A stretch of 49,716 bases of DNA, from NCBI GenBank assembly GCA_947166155.1, contig CAMVDC010000004.1, positions 1-49,716 on the forward strand, given 5' to 3'. Position numbers and translations under genes: made by a program. The first letter of the stretch is position 1. The number at the start of each line of letters is the position of its first letter. The DNA is from an uncultured Prevotellaceae bacterium (lineage in GTDB: Bacteria; Bacteroidota; Bacteroidia; Bacteroidales; Bacteroidaceae). A model generated the notes under the pieces. It was not told the origin of the DNA. It did not search any database and was given only the letters and a program-made list of their open reading frames with translations. Positions 42,117-49,716 of the stretch are shown piece after piece.

Positions 42117-45100
42117 ATGAACCTGAAACCGATACTGACACTGGTGATGGCATTGGCTGCAACCGGACATGTGGCAGCACAACAGACATTCGTGGTAAAC
42201 GAAGTGATGGTAGCCAACATCGACATGTTTATCGACCAATCCTACAACTATGGTGGATGGATAGAACTCTACAACCCCACATCGACTGCCATAACCCTGA
42301 CCAACATGTACGTGAGCGACGACGAGACAAACCTCAAGAAGTTCCGACTGCCATCGGGCATCGGCACCGTGCCCGCCGGCGGATTCAAGACTCTGTGGTT
42401 CGACCACTACTCGACTGGCAACGAATACAGCTCGACATCCAGCCGACAAATCAACTTCAAACTCAATCCCGAGGGTGGAACCATCTACATATCGTCGAGC
42501 ACCGGAGCACTGCTCGTCACTCAGCAATACCCACCGGCACTCACCCGCATAAGCTATGCACGCACCACCGACGGAGGCGATGAATGGCGATACACCGGCA
42601 CACCCACACCCACAGCCACCAACACCACAGCCACATTTGCCGACATGCAGCTCGAGCCACCAATGGTCGACCGCAACGCAACGGTATATACCACACCATT
42701 CCAGATACACGTCACCAGCGCTCAGCCCGATGCAACACTGCGATACACCACCGACGGATCGACACCGACACTCACCAACGGAAAGACCAGCGATACGGGA
42801 GTGTTCGACATCAGCAGCGGCAACTACACACTGCGATTCCGACTCTTCAAGGACGGATACCTGCCAAGCACCGTCGTGACACGATCATACATCTACGACG
42901 AACACAAGTACTACCTGCCTATCGTGTCGATCACCACCGACGACAAAAACCTGTATAGCAACACCTACGGCGCATACGTCGACGGAACAAACGGAATAGG
43001 CGGCAACGGAGGAAACGGCAACAAAAACAGCAACAAGAACCGCAGCTGGGAGCGACCCGTCAACTTCGAATACCTCGTGCCCGACAACACCGGCGAGTAT
43101 AGCGTGGCACTCGACCAGGAAGTAGACTTCGAGGTGAGCGGCGGATGGAGCCGGCACTTCCAACCCAACGCATCATTCAAACTCAAGTCGGCAAAGGTCT
43201 ACGAAGGCAAGAACTTCTTCGAATTCCCAATATTCAACTCAAAACCATTCATCAAAAACAAAGCCATCATAGTGCGCAACGGAGGCAACGACTGCGACTG
43301 CCGAATCTACGATGCAGCCATACACGAGATAGTGCGCTCGAGCGGAATATATGTCGACTGCCAGGCATGGCAACCAGCACACATCATCATCAACGGCAAA
43401 TACCAGTTCATGTTCAACCTCAGGGAAACCAACAACAAGAACTTCGCCTACAGCAACTACGGCATCGACAAGGACAACATGGACCAATTCGAGTTCAACG
43501 GAGGCGGATACCGACAGATGGTGGGCGACGACACCGCATACCAACGATGGTCAACACTCGCATCACAACTCGCCAACGACCCCACCAACCAAAGCATCTA
43601 CCAACAGATATGCGACCTGGTGGATATCGACGAATTCTGCAACTACATGGCAACCGAATGCTACATAGGCAGCAACGACTGGCTCACCAACAACAACAAC
43701 GTGAAGGGATTCCGCGACCGCGACAACGGACGCTTCCACATCGTGATGATGGATGTCGACCAGGGATTCGCATCCGACAACATGCTCAACAACATCACCG
43801 CGTCAACCGGAGGATGGGGATGGGGCAGCAACAACTCGCTTATCAACATCTGTGCCAACATGCTCAAGCACCAAGGATTCCGCAGGCAATTCATCGACAC
43901 ATACTGCATCGTGGCGGGAAGCATATTCGATGCCGAGCGAGCACGACAAATCATCACCGACATGGCAAACTACATAAAGCCGGCACTTGCCGTCGACGGT
44001 AAAGACCCATGGACACAGATCGGACACGGATCGAACATAAGCGCATCGGGCACATCGCTACTCAACGCAATCACATCAACCAGCCGACGCAACACACGTA
44101 TCAACACCCTGAGGTCATACTTCGGCCTGCAACAGGGCTACAACGTCAAGATATCATCCAACCTGCCACAGGCCGACATCATGGTCAACAACGTGAAGAT
44201 AGCCACCGGACAATTCGACGGAATGCTCTACCCACCAGCAACACTCTCAACATGCGCACCGGCGGGATACCGATTCAAGGGTTGGAGGATGTCGGGCAGC
44301 GGAGTCGTGAAGCGGACACTATTCGACACATCTACCTCATGGAACTACTACGACCAAGGTTCGCTCGACGGAAAGACATGGAACGCCACAACCTACTCCA
44401 CTTCGGGATGGAAAGTGGGCACAGCACCATTCGGATACGGAAGCATAAAGGGACTCTCGGGCTCACAAGACTATAACACCACACTCGACTACGGAACCAA
44501 CTCGAGCAGCAAACGCCCAACCTACTACTTCCGCAAGACATTCACGCTCACTTCACTACCAACCGACGGACAGACACTGCAACTGCAATACTATCTCGAC
44601 GACGGATGCGTGATATACGTCAACGGAAAAGAGATACACCGCTACCTCATGCCTACAGGCACCATAAACTACAACACATACACCACAAACTATGTGGAGG
44701 CAACTGCCTACAGCGCCACGATCGACATACCAACCAATGTGCTCAAGGCCGGGATGAACACCATAGCAGTCGAGGTACACAACACCAGCGCAACATCAAG
44801 CGACATATACTGGGCAGCAACACTGCAGATGATGCAAGACGAATCGTTGGACGACGACAGCAATGCAGGCAATCAAAACGGAGAACTATCGCTCGCATCA
44901 CTGCCATTGGGCAACGAGCAGTGCACCTTAACGGCTATCTACGAACCTATCAGCGACGACGAGATATCGCTTTCCCAGACAACCCACTACCTGCCCAACG
45001 ACTCAAACATCACATGGGCACCCATCCGAATCAACGAAGTGAGCGCCACCAACGAGGTGTATGTCAACGACCTCTTCAAGAAGAAAGACTGGTTTGAACT

Positions 45101-45779
45101 CTACAACGCAACCGACACACCGATCGACGTAACAGGCCTATACCTCAGCGACAATGCATCCAAACCACAGAAGTACCAGATTGTGGCTGCCGATGCACCC
45201 TATGCCACCAACATCATTCAGCCAGGCGGACACCTCATCGTGTGGGCCGACAAGCTCGAGCCGCGCGACCACCCACTCGCCGCAACCACCGACTACGTGA
45301 ACCTGCAAGAATGGCACACACCATTCCAACTTGCTAACACCGACAACGAAACCGTGATACTCAGCTCATCGCCCGAGTTTGTGGCAGCCAATGCAGCATA
45401 CTTCGAGGCACATCCAGGCGTATCGCACGAGTTCACCGACAAAATCACATACCCGGCACACACACACATACAGTCGGTAGGTCGCTACCCCGACGGAGGT
45501 TGCAACATATATGTGATGAACCGTCCTACACCACAAACTCGCAACTCACGCCACACTTACGACACATTCGTCATGATGCAAACCGTCGACCCATCGACCG
45601 ACCCATTGCTCGCCATCGAGGGCATCACATCGCATGACGATGAAAACACACCGGCAGCAGCTGTCGGAGTATACTCAACAAGTGGTATCTACGTAGGCGA
45701 AACAACCGCCAACCTGCCTACAGGCACATACATCATACGCTACTCCGACGGGCGTAGCCGCAAGGTGCTCATAAAGTAA
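42117..45779 (+). CDS. Exported CotH-kinase/lamin-tail surface protein
   Basis: This 1220-aa protein has a signal peptide (1-21), a lamin-tail domain (about 24-135; GGWIELYNPTSTAITLTNMYVSD), a chitobiase-type beta domain (about 190-260; DATLRYTTDGSTPTL), a CotH kinase-like domain (about 265-600; GKYQFMFNLRETNNKNF, NDWLTNNNNVKGFRDRDNGRFHIVMMDVDQGF), a repeat-like and galactose-binding-like region (about 680-915), a second lamin-tail domain (about 985-1110; KKDWFELYNATDTPIDVTGLYLSDN) and a sorting-like C-terminal tail (VYSTSGIYVGETTANLPTGTYIIRYSDGRSRKVLIK region, last 40 residues). CotH domains phosphorylate proteins in spore coats; in Bacteroidota the role is unknown. A run of tandem copies of its last codons follows the stop. 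Confidence 0.9.
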   Translation: MNLKPILTLVMALAATGHVAAQQTFVVNEVMVANIDMFIDQSYNYGGWIELYNPTSTAITLTNMYVSDDETNLKKFRLPSGIGTVPAGGFKTLWFDHYSTGNEYSSTSSRQINFKLNPEGGTIYISSSTGALLVTQQYPPALTRISYARTTDGGDEWRYTGTPTPTATNTTATFADMQLEPPMVDRNATVYTTPFQIHVTSAQPDATLRYTTDGSTPTLTNGKTSDTGVFDISSGNYTLRFRLFKDGYLPSTVVTRSYIYDEHKYYLPIVSITTDDKNLYSNTYGAYVDGTNGIGGNGGNGNKNSNKNRSWERPVNFEYLVPDNTGEYSVALDQEVDFEVSGGWSRHFQPNASFKLKSAKVYEGKNFFEFPIFNSKPFIKNKAIIVRNGGNDCDCRIYDAAIHEIVRSSGIYVDCQAWQPAHIIINGKYQFMFNLRETNNKNFAYSNYGIDKDNMDQFEFNGGGYRQMVGDDTAYQRWSTLASQLANDPTNQSIYQQICDLVDIDEFCNYMATECYIGSNDWLTNNNNVKGFRDRDNGRFHIVMMDVDQGFASDNMLNNITASTGGWGWGSNNSLINICANMLKHQGFRRQFIDTYCIVAGSIFDAERARQIITDMANYIKPALAVDGKDPWTQIGHGSNISASGTSLLNAITSTSRRNTRINTLRSYFGLQQGYNVKISSNLPQADIMVNNVKIATGQFDGMLYPPATLSTCAPAGYRFKGWRMSGSGVVKRTLFDTSTSWNYYDQGSLDGKTWNATTYSTSGWKVGTAPFGYGSIKGLSGSQDYNTTLDYGTNSSSKRPTYYFRKTFTLTSLPTDGQTLQLQYYLDDGCVIYVNGKEIHRYLMPTGTINYNTYTTNYVEATAYSATIDIPTNVLKAGMNTIAVEVHNTSATSSDIYWAATLQMMQDESLDDDSNAGNQNGELSLASLPLGNEQCTLTAIYEPISDDEISLSQTTHYLPNDSNITWAPIRINEVSATNEVYVNDLFKKKDWFELYNATDTPIDVTGLYLSDNASKPQKYQIVAADAPYATNIIQPGGHLIVWADKLEPRDHPLAATTDYVNLQEWHTPFQLANTDNETVILSSSPEFVAANAAYFEAHPGVSHEFTDKITYPAHTHIQSVGRYPDGGCNIYVMNRPTPQTRNSRHTYDTFVMMQTVDPSTDPLLAIEGITSHDDENTPAAAVGVYSTSGIYVGETTANLPTGTYIIRYSDGRSRKVLIK

Positions 45780-45870
45780 ATTCATTGCTCATATAGTAAA
45801 TAGTAAATACATTGCTCATAAAGTAAATACATTGCTCATAAAGTAAATTCATTGCTCTTAAAGTAAGTAC
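45768..45870. repeat. Tandem copies of the CotH gene's final codons
   Basis: The gene ends CTC ATA AAG TAA. Four to five further copies of a unit of about 20 nt (ATTGCTCATAAAGTAAATAC) follow, each with the CTCATAAAGTAA sequence. Confidence 0.85.
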
Positions 45871-45892
45871 ATAGAGCAAAGTATATAAAGCA

Positions 45893-45934
45893 GGGGAGTC
45901 ACGTCGGCATTCAACGTGACTCCCCTCGTTTTTT
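45893..45934 (+). terminator. Rho-independent terminator of CotH gene
   Basis: GGGGAGTCACGT pairs with ACGTGACTCCCC around a 9-nt loop, followed by TCGTTTTTT. Perfect 12-bp stem. Confidence 0.93.
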
Positions 45935-45995
45935 CAATCAGATGTATCGTCCCTTTTCCTAATTCTCAATAGTCGATTCTCAATTCTCAAATCTT

Positions 45996-47204
45996 TCAGT
46001 TTTCCATTATCTGTATGCCGTGTTCTGTCAGCGTTTTGTGTATTTGGTCGATATGCTCCTGGTTGCGTGTCTCCATGCTTATACGCAACACACACGAGTT
46101 GACATTGATGACCGAGTTGGTGCGCTCGTGAAGCACTCCCACCACGTTGGCTCCAAGTCCTGCTATGAGTTGGCTCACCTTGGTGAGCTGACCCGGACGG
46201 TCATCGATTTCGAGCGACAAGGTGCAGAGCCTGCCGCCCTTCTGCAATCCGCGGTTGATGATGCGGTTGAGCATCGTGACGTCGATGTTTCCACCGCTCA
46301 CTACACACACCGTGCGCTTGTTACGAATGGGCAGGTCGGAGAACATGGCTGCTGCCAGCGATACCGCTCCAGCTCCTTCGGCTATCATCTTATGTTTCTC
46401 GAGCAAAAGCAGGATGGCAGCACACACCTCATCGTCGGTCACGGTCACGATGCCGTCGACATAATGCTGACAAAGTGCGAAGGTGTGTTCGCCCGGTTGT
46501 TTCACTGCTATGCCGTCGGCAATGGTGCTCACCGACTTCAGACACTCAATCCGGCCGTTGTTGATGCTTTGCAACATGCTGGGCGCACCGGCTCCCTGCA
46601 CTCCATACACCTTGATTTTCGGATTGAGCTGCTTGGCCACATACGCAATGCCGCCTATGAGTCCGCCTCCGCCTACCGGCACTATGATGACGTCCACGTC
46701 GGTCAGTTCGTTCAGAATCTCAAGGCCTATGGTGCCCTGACCGGCAATGACCAGCGGGTTGTCAAACGGATGCACGAAGGTCATGCCGCGCTCAGCCTTG
46801 AGTTCAAGTGCATAGTCGTAAGCATCGTCATACACTCCCGGCACGAGGCATATCTCGGCTCCATAGCTGCGAGTAGCTTCCACCTTGCTTATCGGTGCCC
46901 CTTCGGGCAGGCATATCACACTTGGAATACCCCCCAGCATGGCTGCCATAGCTACCCCCTGGGCATGATTGCCCGCCGAGCACGCAATGACTCCGCGACG
47001 CTTCTCGTCGGTCGACAACTGCGATATCATGTAGCTGGCACCGCGCACCTTGAACGAGCCGGTGACCTGCAGGTTTTCGGGTTTGATAAAGATGTCGTAA
47101 CCCTTGCGGATGAGGGGTGCCGGCATGAGTGGTGTTTCACGAATCATCGATTTCAACACATACGAGGCACGATACACCTCCTGCATATTTAGTTCTCTTT
47201 CCAT
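45996..47204 (-). CDS. ilvA: Threonine ammonia-lyase with ACT domain
   Basis: This 402-aa PLP enzyme makes 2-oxobutanoate from threonine, the first step to isoleucine. The PLP lysine lies in GSFKVRGA (about 50), with SAGNHAQGVA and the PVGGGGLIGG phosphate loop (about 172-181). A single C-terminal ACT domain (about 325-402; LEIDDRPGQLTKVSQLIAGLGANV) matches the shorter IlvA form of this phylum (the long form has two ACT domains and about 510 aa). ACT suggests amino-acid control. Promoter box at 47267. Confidence 0.95.
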   Translation of the reverse strand: MERELNMQEVYRASYVLKSMIRETPLMPAPLIRKGYDIFIKPENLQVTGSFKVRGASYMISQLSTDEKRRGVIACSAGNHAQGVAMAAMLGGIPSVICLPEGAPISKVEATRSYGAEICLVPGVYDDAYDYALELKAERGMTFVHPFDNPLVIAGQGTIGLEILNELTDVDVIIVPVGGGGLIGGIAYVAKQLNPKIKVYGVQGAGAPSMLQSINNGRIECLKSVSTIADGIAVKQPGEHTFALCQHYVDGIVTVTDDEVCAAILLLLEKHKMIAEGAGAVSLAAAMFSDLPIRNKRTVCVVSGGNIDVTMLNRIINRGLQKGGRLCTLSLEIDDRPGQLTKVSQLIAGLGANVVGVLHERTNSVINVNSCVLRISMETRNQEHIDQIHKTLTEHGIQIMEN

Positions 47205-47266
47205 AATTTACTACTTCCGAAGCCCGTGAAGACGAAAGTATGTGTATCTTTGAGACTCCGAGGCTG

Positions 47267-47278
47267 CAAAGTTACGAA
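47267..47278 (-). promoter_or_regulatory. Promoter box of ilvA
   Basis: Minus-strand TTCGTAACTTTG, followed by CAGC. It forms one arm of an inverted repeat with the hisS box. Confidence 0.75.
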
Positions 47279-47314
47279 ATAATTGATGATTGACAACCTT
47301 CAATTGATAATTAT

Positions 47315-47326
47315 TTCGTAACTTTG
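47315..47326 (+). promoter_or_regulatory. Promoter box of hisS
   Basis: TTCGTAACTTTG, followed by CAGAC, with a leader of about 50 nt. AATTATTTCGTAACTTTGCAG mirrors the ilvA box across a centre near 47297. Confidence 0.75.
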
Positions 47327-47382
47327 CAGACGGATTATCAATTCTTAATAAAAGAATAGCAGACAAAACAACCAATCGCATT

Positions 47383-48762
47383 ATGAAACCATCAATACCA
47401 AAGGGAACGCGCGACTTCTCGCCTGTCGAGATGGCGAAACGTAACTACATATTCAACACCATACGCGAGGTGTATGCCCTCTACGGATTTCAGCAAATCG
47501 AGACACCAGCCATGGAAAACCTCTCGACACTGATGGGCAAATACGGCGAAGAGGGCGACAAGCTCTTGTTCAAGATTCAAAACTCCGGCGACTACTTCCG
47601 TTCGCTCACCGACGAGGAACTCCTGAGCCGCAATGCCACGAAGCTGGCAAGCAAATTCTGCGAAAAAGGACTGCGATACGACCTCACAGTGCCATTCGCA
47701 CGATATGTGGTGATGCACCGCGAGGAACTCACACTACCATTCCGCCGCTATCAGATACAACCCGTGTGGCGAGCCGACCGTCCGCAGAAGGGACGCTATC
47801 GCGAGTTCTACCAGTGTGATGCCGACGTGGTAGGCAGCGACTCACTCCTCAACGAGGTCGAACTCATGCAAATCGTCGATACCGTCTTCTCGCGATTCGG
47901 AGTTAGGGTATGCATCAAAATCAACAACCGCAAAATCCTCACCGGCATTGCAGAGATGATAGGGCAGGCCGACAAGATAGTGGATATAACCGTGGCAATC
48001 GACAAGCTCGACAAGATAGGACTCGACAATGTGAACGCCGAACTGGCCGAAGCTGGCATACCAACCGAAGCAATCGAACGACTGCAACCCGTCATCAAGC
48101 TCAGCGGCACCAACCAAGAGAAACTGCAAACCATGCGGGGCGTATTGGCAGGCAGCGAGACAGGACTGAAAGGCATCGAGGAGACCGAATTCATACTCAA
48201 CACCCTCACACCGCTGGGACTCAACAACCAGGTTGAACTCGACCTCACACTGGCACGCGGACTCAGCTACTACACCGGAGCCATCTTCGAAGTCAAGGCA
48301 CTCGATGTCGAAATCGGAAGCATCACCGGAGGCGGACGATACGACAACCTCACCGGCATATTCGGCATGCCAGGACTCTCGGGCGTGGGTATCAGCTTCG
48401 GAGCCGACCGCATCTACGACGTGCTCAACCAACTCGACCTCTATCCTGCCAAGGCAGTCAACGCCACACAAGTACTCTTCGTCAACTTCGGCGAAGCTGA
48501 AACACAATACGCACTGCCACTCATAGCCGAGATGAGAAAAGCCGGAATACGCACCGAACTCTATCCCGATGCCGCCAAGATGAAGAAGCAGATGACCTAC
48601 GCCAACTCACGCCTCATACCCTACGTGGCAATCGTGGGCGAAAGCGAGATGGCAGAAGGCAAGCTGACAATCAAAAACATGGTCACGGGCGAACAGACAC
48701 TCGTCGACAAATCACTACAGGCATTGTGCACGATACTCAACACCAAAACATCAGAGGCATAG
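47383..48762 (+). CDS. hisS: Histidyl-tRNA synthetase
   Basis: This 459-aa class II synthetase charges tRNA-His. It shows [14 protein letters not shown] at the N-terminus, motif 2 ([29 protein letters not shown], about 124-152), the His-specific [14 protein letters not shown] and GGGRYDNL motifs, and a C-terminal anticodon-binding domain (about 365-459). Length is normal. recO starts inside its 3' end. Confidence 0.98.
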   Translation: MKPSIPKGTRDFSPVEMAKRNYIFNTIREVYALYGFQQIETPAMENLSTLMGKYGEEGDKLLFKIQNSGDYFRSLTDEELLSRNATKLASKFCEKGLRYDLTVPFARYVVMHREELTLPFRRYQIQPVWRADRPQKGRYREFYQCDADVVGSDSLLNEVELMQIVDTVFSRFGVRVCIKINNRKILTGIAEMIGQADKIVDITVAIDKLDKIGLDNVNAELAEAGIPTEAIERLQPVIKLSGTNQEKLQTMRGVLAGSETGLKGIEETEFILNTLTPLGLNNQVELDLTLARGLSYYTGAIFEVKALDVEIGSITGGGRYDNLTGIFGMPGLSGVGISFGADRIYDVLNQLDLYPAKAVNATQVLFVNFGEAETQYALPLIAEMRKAGIRTELYPDAAKMKKQMTYANSRLIPYVAIVGESEMAEGKLTIKNMVTGEQTLVDKSLQALCTILNTKTSEA

Positions 48763-49478
48763 TACTGCGAACCATCAAGTATGGTGAAAGCGGAGTCGTG
48801 GTCGACCTCTTCACACCATCACATGGCCGCATGGCAGTCATGACATACAGAAGGTCGGGCTCGGCGTCAAACAACAGACGACGAACCCGACCAACTTATC
48901 TCATGCCACTATCACTCGTCGAGATGGAATGCAACCTGGCCGACCGACAACGCATGCCGCGAGCCACAAACATGACGAGCTACCACACATTCACATCCCT
49001 ACATTCACAACCCATAAAGTCCACGATAGTCATGTTCGTAGCCGAATTCCTCACCAAAGTGCTACGCGAAGAAACACCCGACCCACTACTCTATAGCTAC
49101 ATCGAGCAGTCGCTCCTGTGGCTCGACACATCGACCAGCCAATACTCCAACTTCCATCTCGTGTTTCTCATGCGCATGACCCATTTCATCGGCATCGAAC
49201 CACCATCCAATGCACCATCCACCCCCCTCTGCTACTTCGACCTCATGGGCAGCGAATACACCGACAACCAACCACTCCACCAGCACTTCCTCCCACCCGA
49301 GGAAACCCGCCGACTGCGCTACATACTCCACATGAACTACGACAACATGCACCTCTACCCTCTATCCCACAACCAGCGCCGACGCATACTCGAAATCATC
49401 AACACCTACTACAGCCTCCACCTCCCCTCCTTCGGTGAACTCAAGTCACTCGAAGTCCTCCGCGACATCTTTGCCTGA
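48726..49478 (+). CDS. recO: DNA repair protein RecO
   Basis: The start is a GTG at 48726 (reads [40 protein letters not shown]), overlapping hisS by 37 nt; no later in-frame ATG keeps the conserved N-terminal OB fold. The 250-aa product has the RecO OB fold (about 8-80) and helical domain. RecO loads RecA in the RecF pathway. The zinc-finger cysteines found in some RecO proteins are missing, as is common. The overlap suggests translational coupling with hisS. Confidence 0.9.
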   Translation: MHDTQHQNIRGIVLRTIKYGESGVVVDLFTPSHGRMAVMTYRRSGSASNNRRRTRPTYLMPLSLVEMECNLADRQRMPRATNMTSYHTFTSLHSQPIKSTIVMFVAEFLTKVLREETPDPLLYSYIEQSLLWLDTSTSQYSNFHLVFLMRMTHFIGIEPPSNAPSTPLCYFDLMGSEYTDNQPLHQHFLPPEETRRLRYILHMNYDNMHLYPLSHNQRRRILEIINTYYSLHLPSFGELKSLEVLRDIFA

Positions 49479-49559
49479 CACCGTTCCCCACCTTGAAACA
49501 CACATCCACCCGCATTGACTCTCTCTAAGGAGTTAATGAGAAAAGGAGAACCTCCCCCC

Positions 49560-49655
49560 ACGCGGAAGCCCTCCCTAATGTAGCACCACCTCCCCCTATT
49601 GTCATTCCGAAGGAGCGAAGCGGATGAGAGAATCTGTGACAGGCCGAAGGACTGC
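49560..49655. repeat. Dispersed repeat, second copy
   Basis: Bases 49632-49655 are the exact reverse complement of 10999-11022, and CACCTCCCCCTATTGTCATTCCG matches the CCTCCCCTACTTGTCATACCG of the first copy in part. Bases 49479-49716 hold no gene that I can see. Confidence 0.65.
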
Positions 49656-49716
49656 TAAAAATAAACATGAGATGTTAATGCCCAACCTCATTATTATCAG
49701 AAGCCATGGGCATGAT

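Overview
The window looks like a Bacteroidales chromosome (gut-type Bacteroides/Prevotella/Muribaculaceae relatives; the genus cannot be fixed from sequence alone). Supporting signs are promoters of the Bacteroidota type (TTTG - about 20 nt - TAnnTTTG), a glycine-lipid synthase pair (GlsB/GlsA), a BT4734-type VapE protein, a DUF4294 protein, secreted proteins with short C-terminal sorting-like tails, and a two-domain YqaA/purD/S9-peptidase neighbourhood.

Layout. 1-2.6 kb: a stand-alone VapE/primase-like gene flanked by hairpin repeats. 2.6-18.6 kb, all on the minus strand: an accessory signalling island. In transcription order it encodes a LytTR regulator, an FHA-membrane-zinc-ribbon protein, an acidic EF-hand-like membrane protein, a BspA-type LRR protein, a small coiled-coil secreted protein, a secreted FGE-fold protein, a Ser/Thr kinase with MORN repeats, a second FGE-fold protein, a four-helix-bundle protein, a second EF-hand-like acidic protein, a secreted caspase-like protease, a zinc-ribbon-FHA protein, a PP2C phosphatase, a second Ser/Thr kinase, a membrane protein of unknown function and a third FGE-fold protein. 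Two of the FGE-fold proteins have C-terminal ends that look like the variable regions of diversity-generating retroelements (DGRs): conserved flanks, a hypervariable patch made almost entirely of NNC codons, and a shared 23-nt 3' flank. No reverse transcriptase or template repeat is in the window.

18.8-32.6 kb: a decayed surface-protein fragment, glyS with an FKBP-type lipoprotein, glsB-glsA, an S9 peptidase-purD-membrane protein-YqaA operon, an OmpA-family porin-like protein and tdk. Two inverted copies of a roughly 300-bp nested palindromic element lie at 19.6 and 25.3 kb. 32.7-39.8 kb: two divergent paralogous MG2-type surface proteins (915 and about 895 aa) around a lipoprotein and a thioesterase, then an HD hydrolase. 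39.8-49.7 kb: asd, a DUF4294 protein, a 1220-aa CotH/lamin-tail surface protein, ilvA and hisS sharing a symmetrical divergent promoter, and recO.

How it may work together (inference): the island has writer (two kinases), eraser (PP2C) and reader (two FHA) modules of phosphothreonine signalling on the cytoplasmic side of membrane-anchored proteins, and exported sensor/effector modules (FGE-fold proteins, caspase, EF-hand-like proteins, LRR) outside. A variable exported ligand-binding protein coupled to a kinase and a caspase is the most interesting reading of the window.
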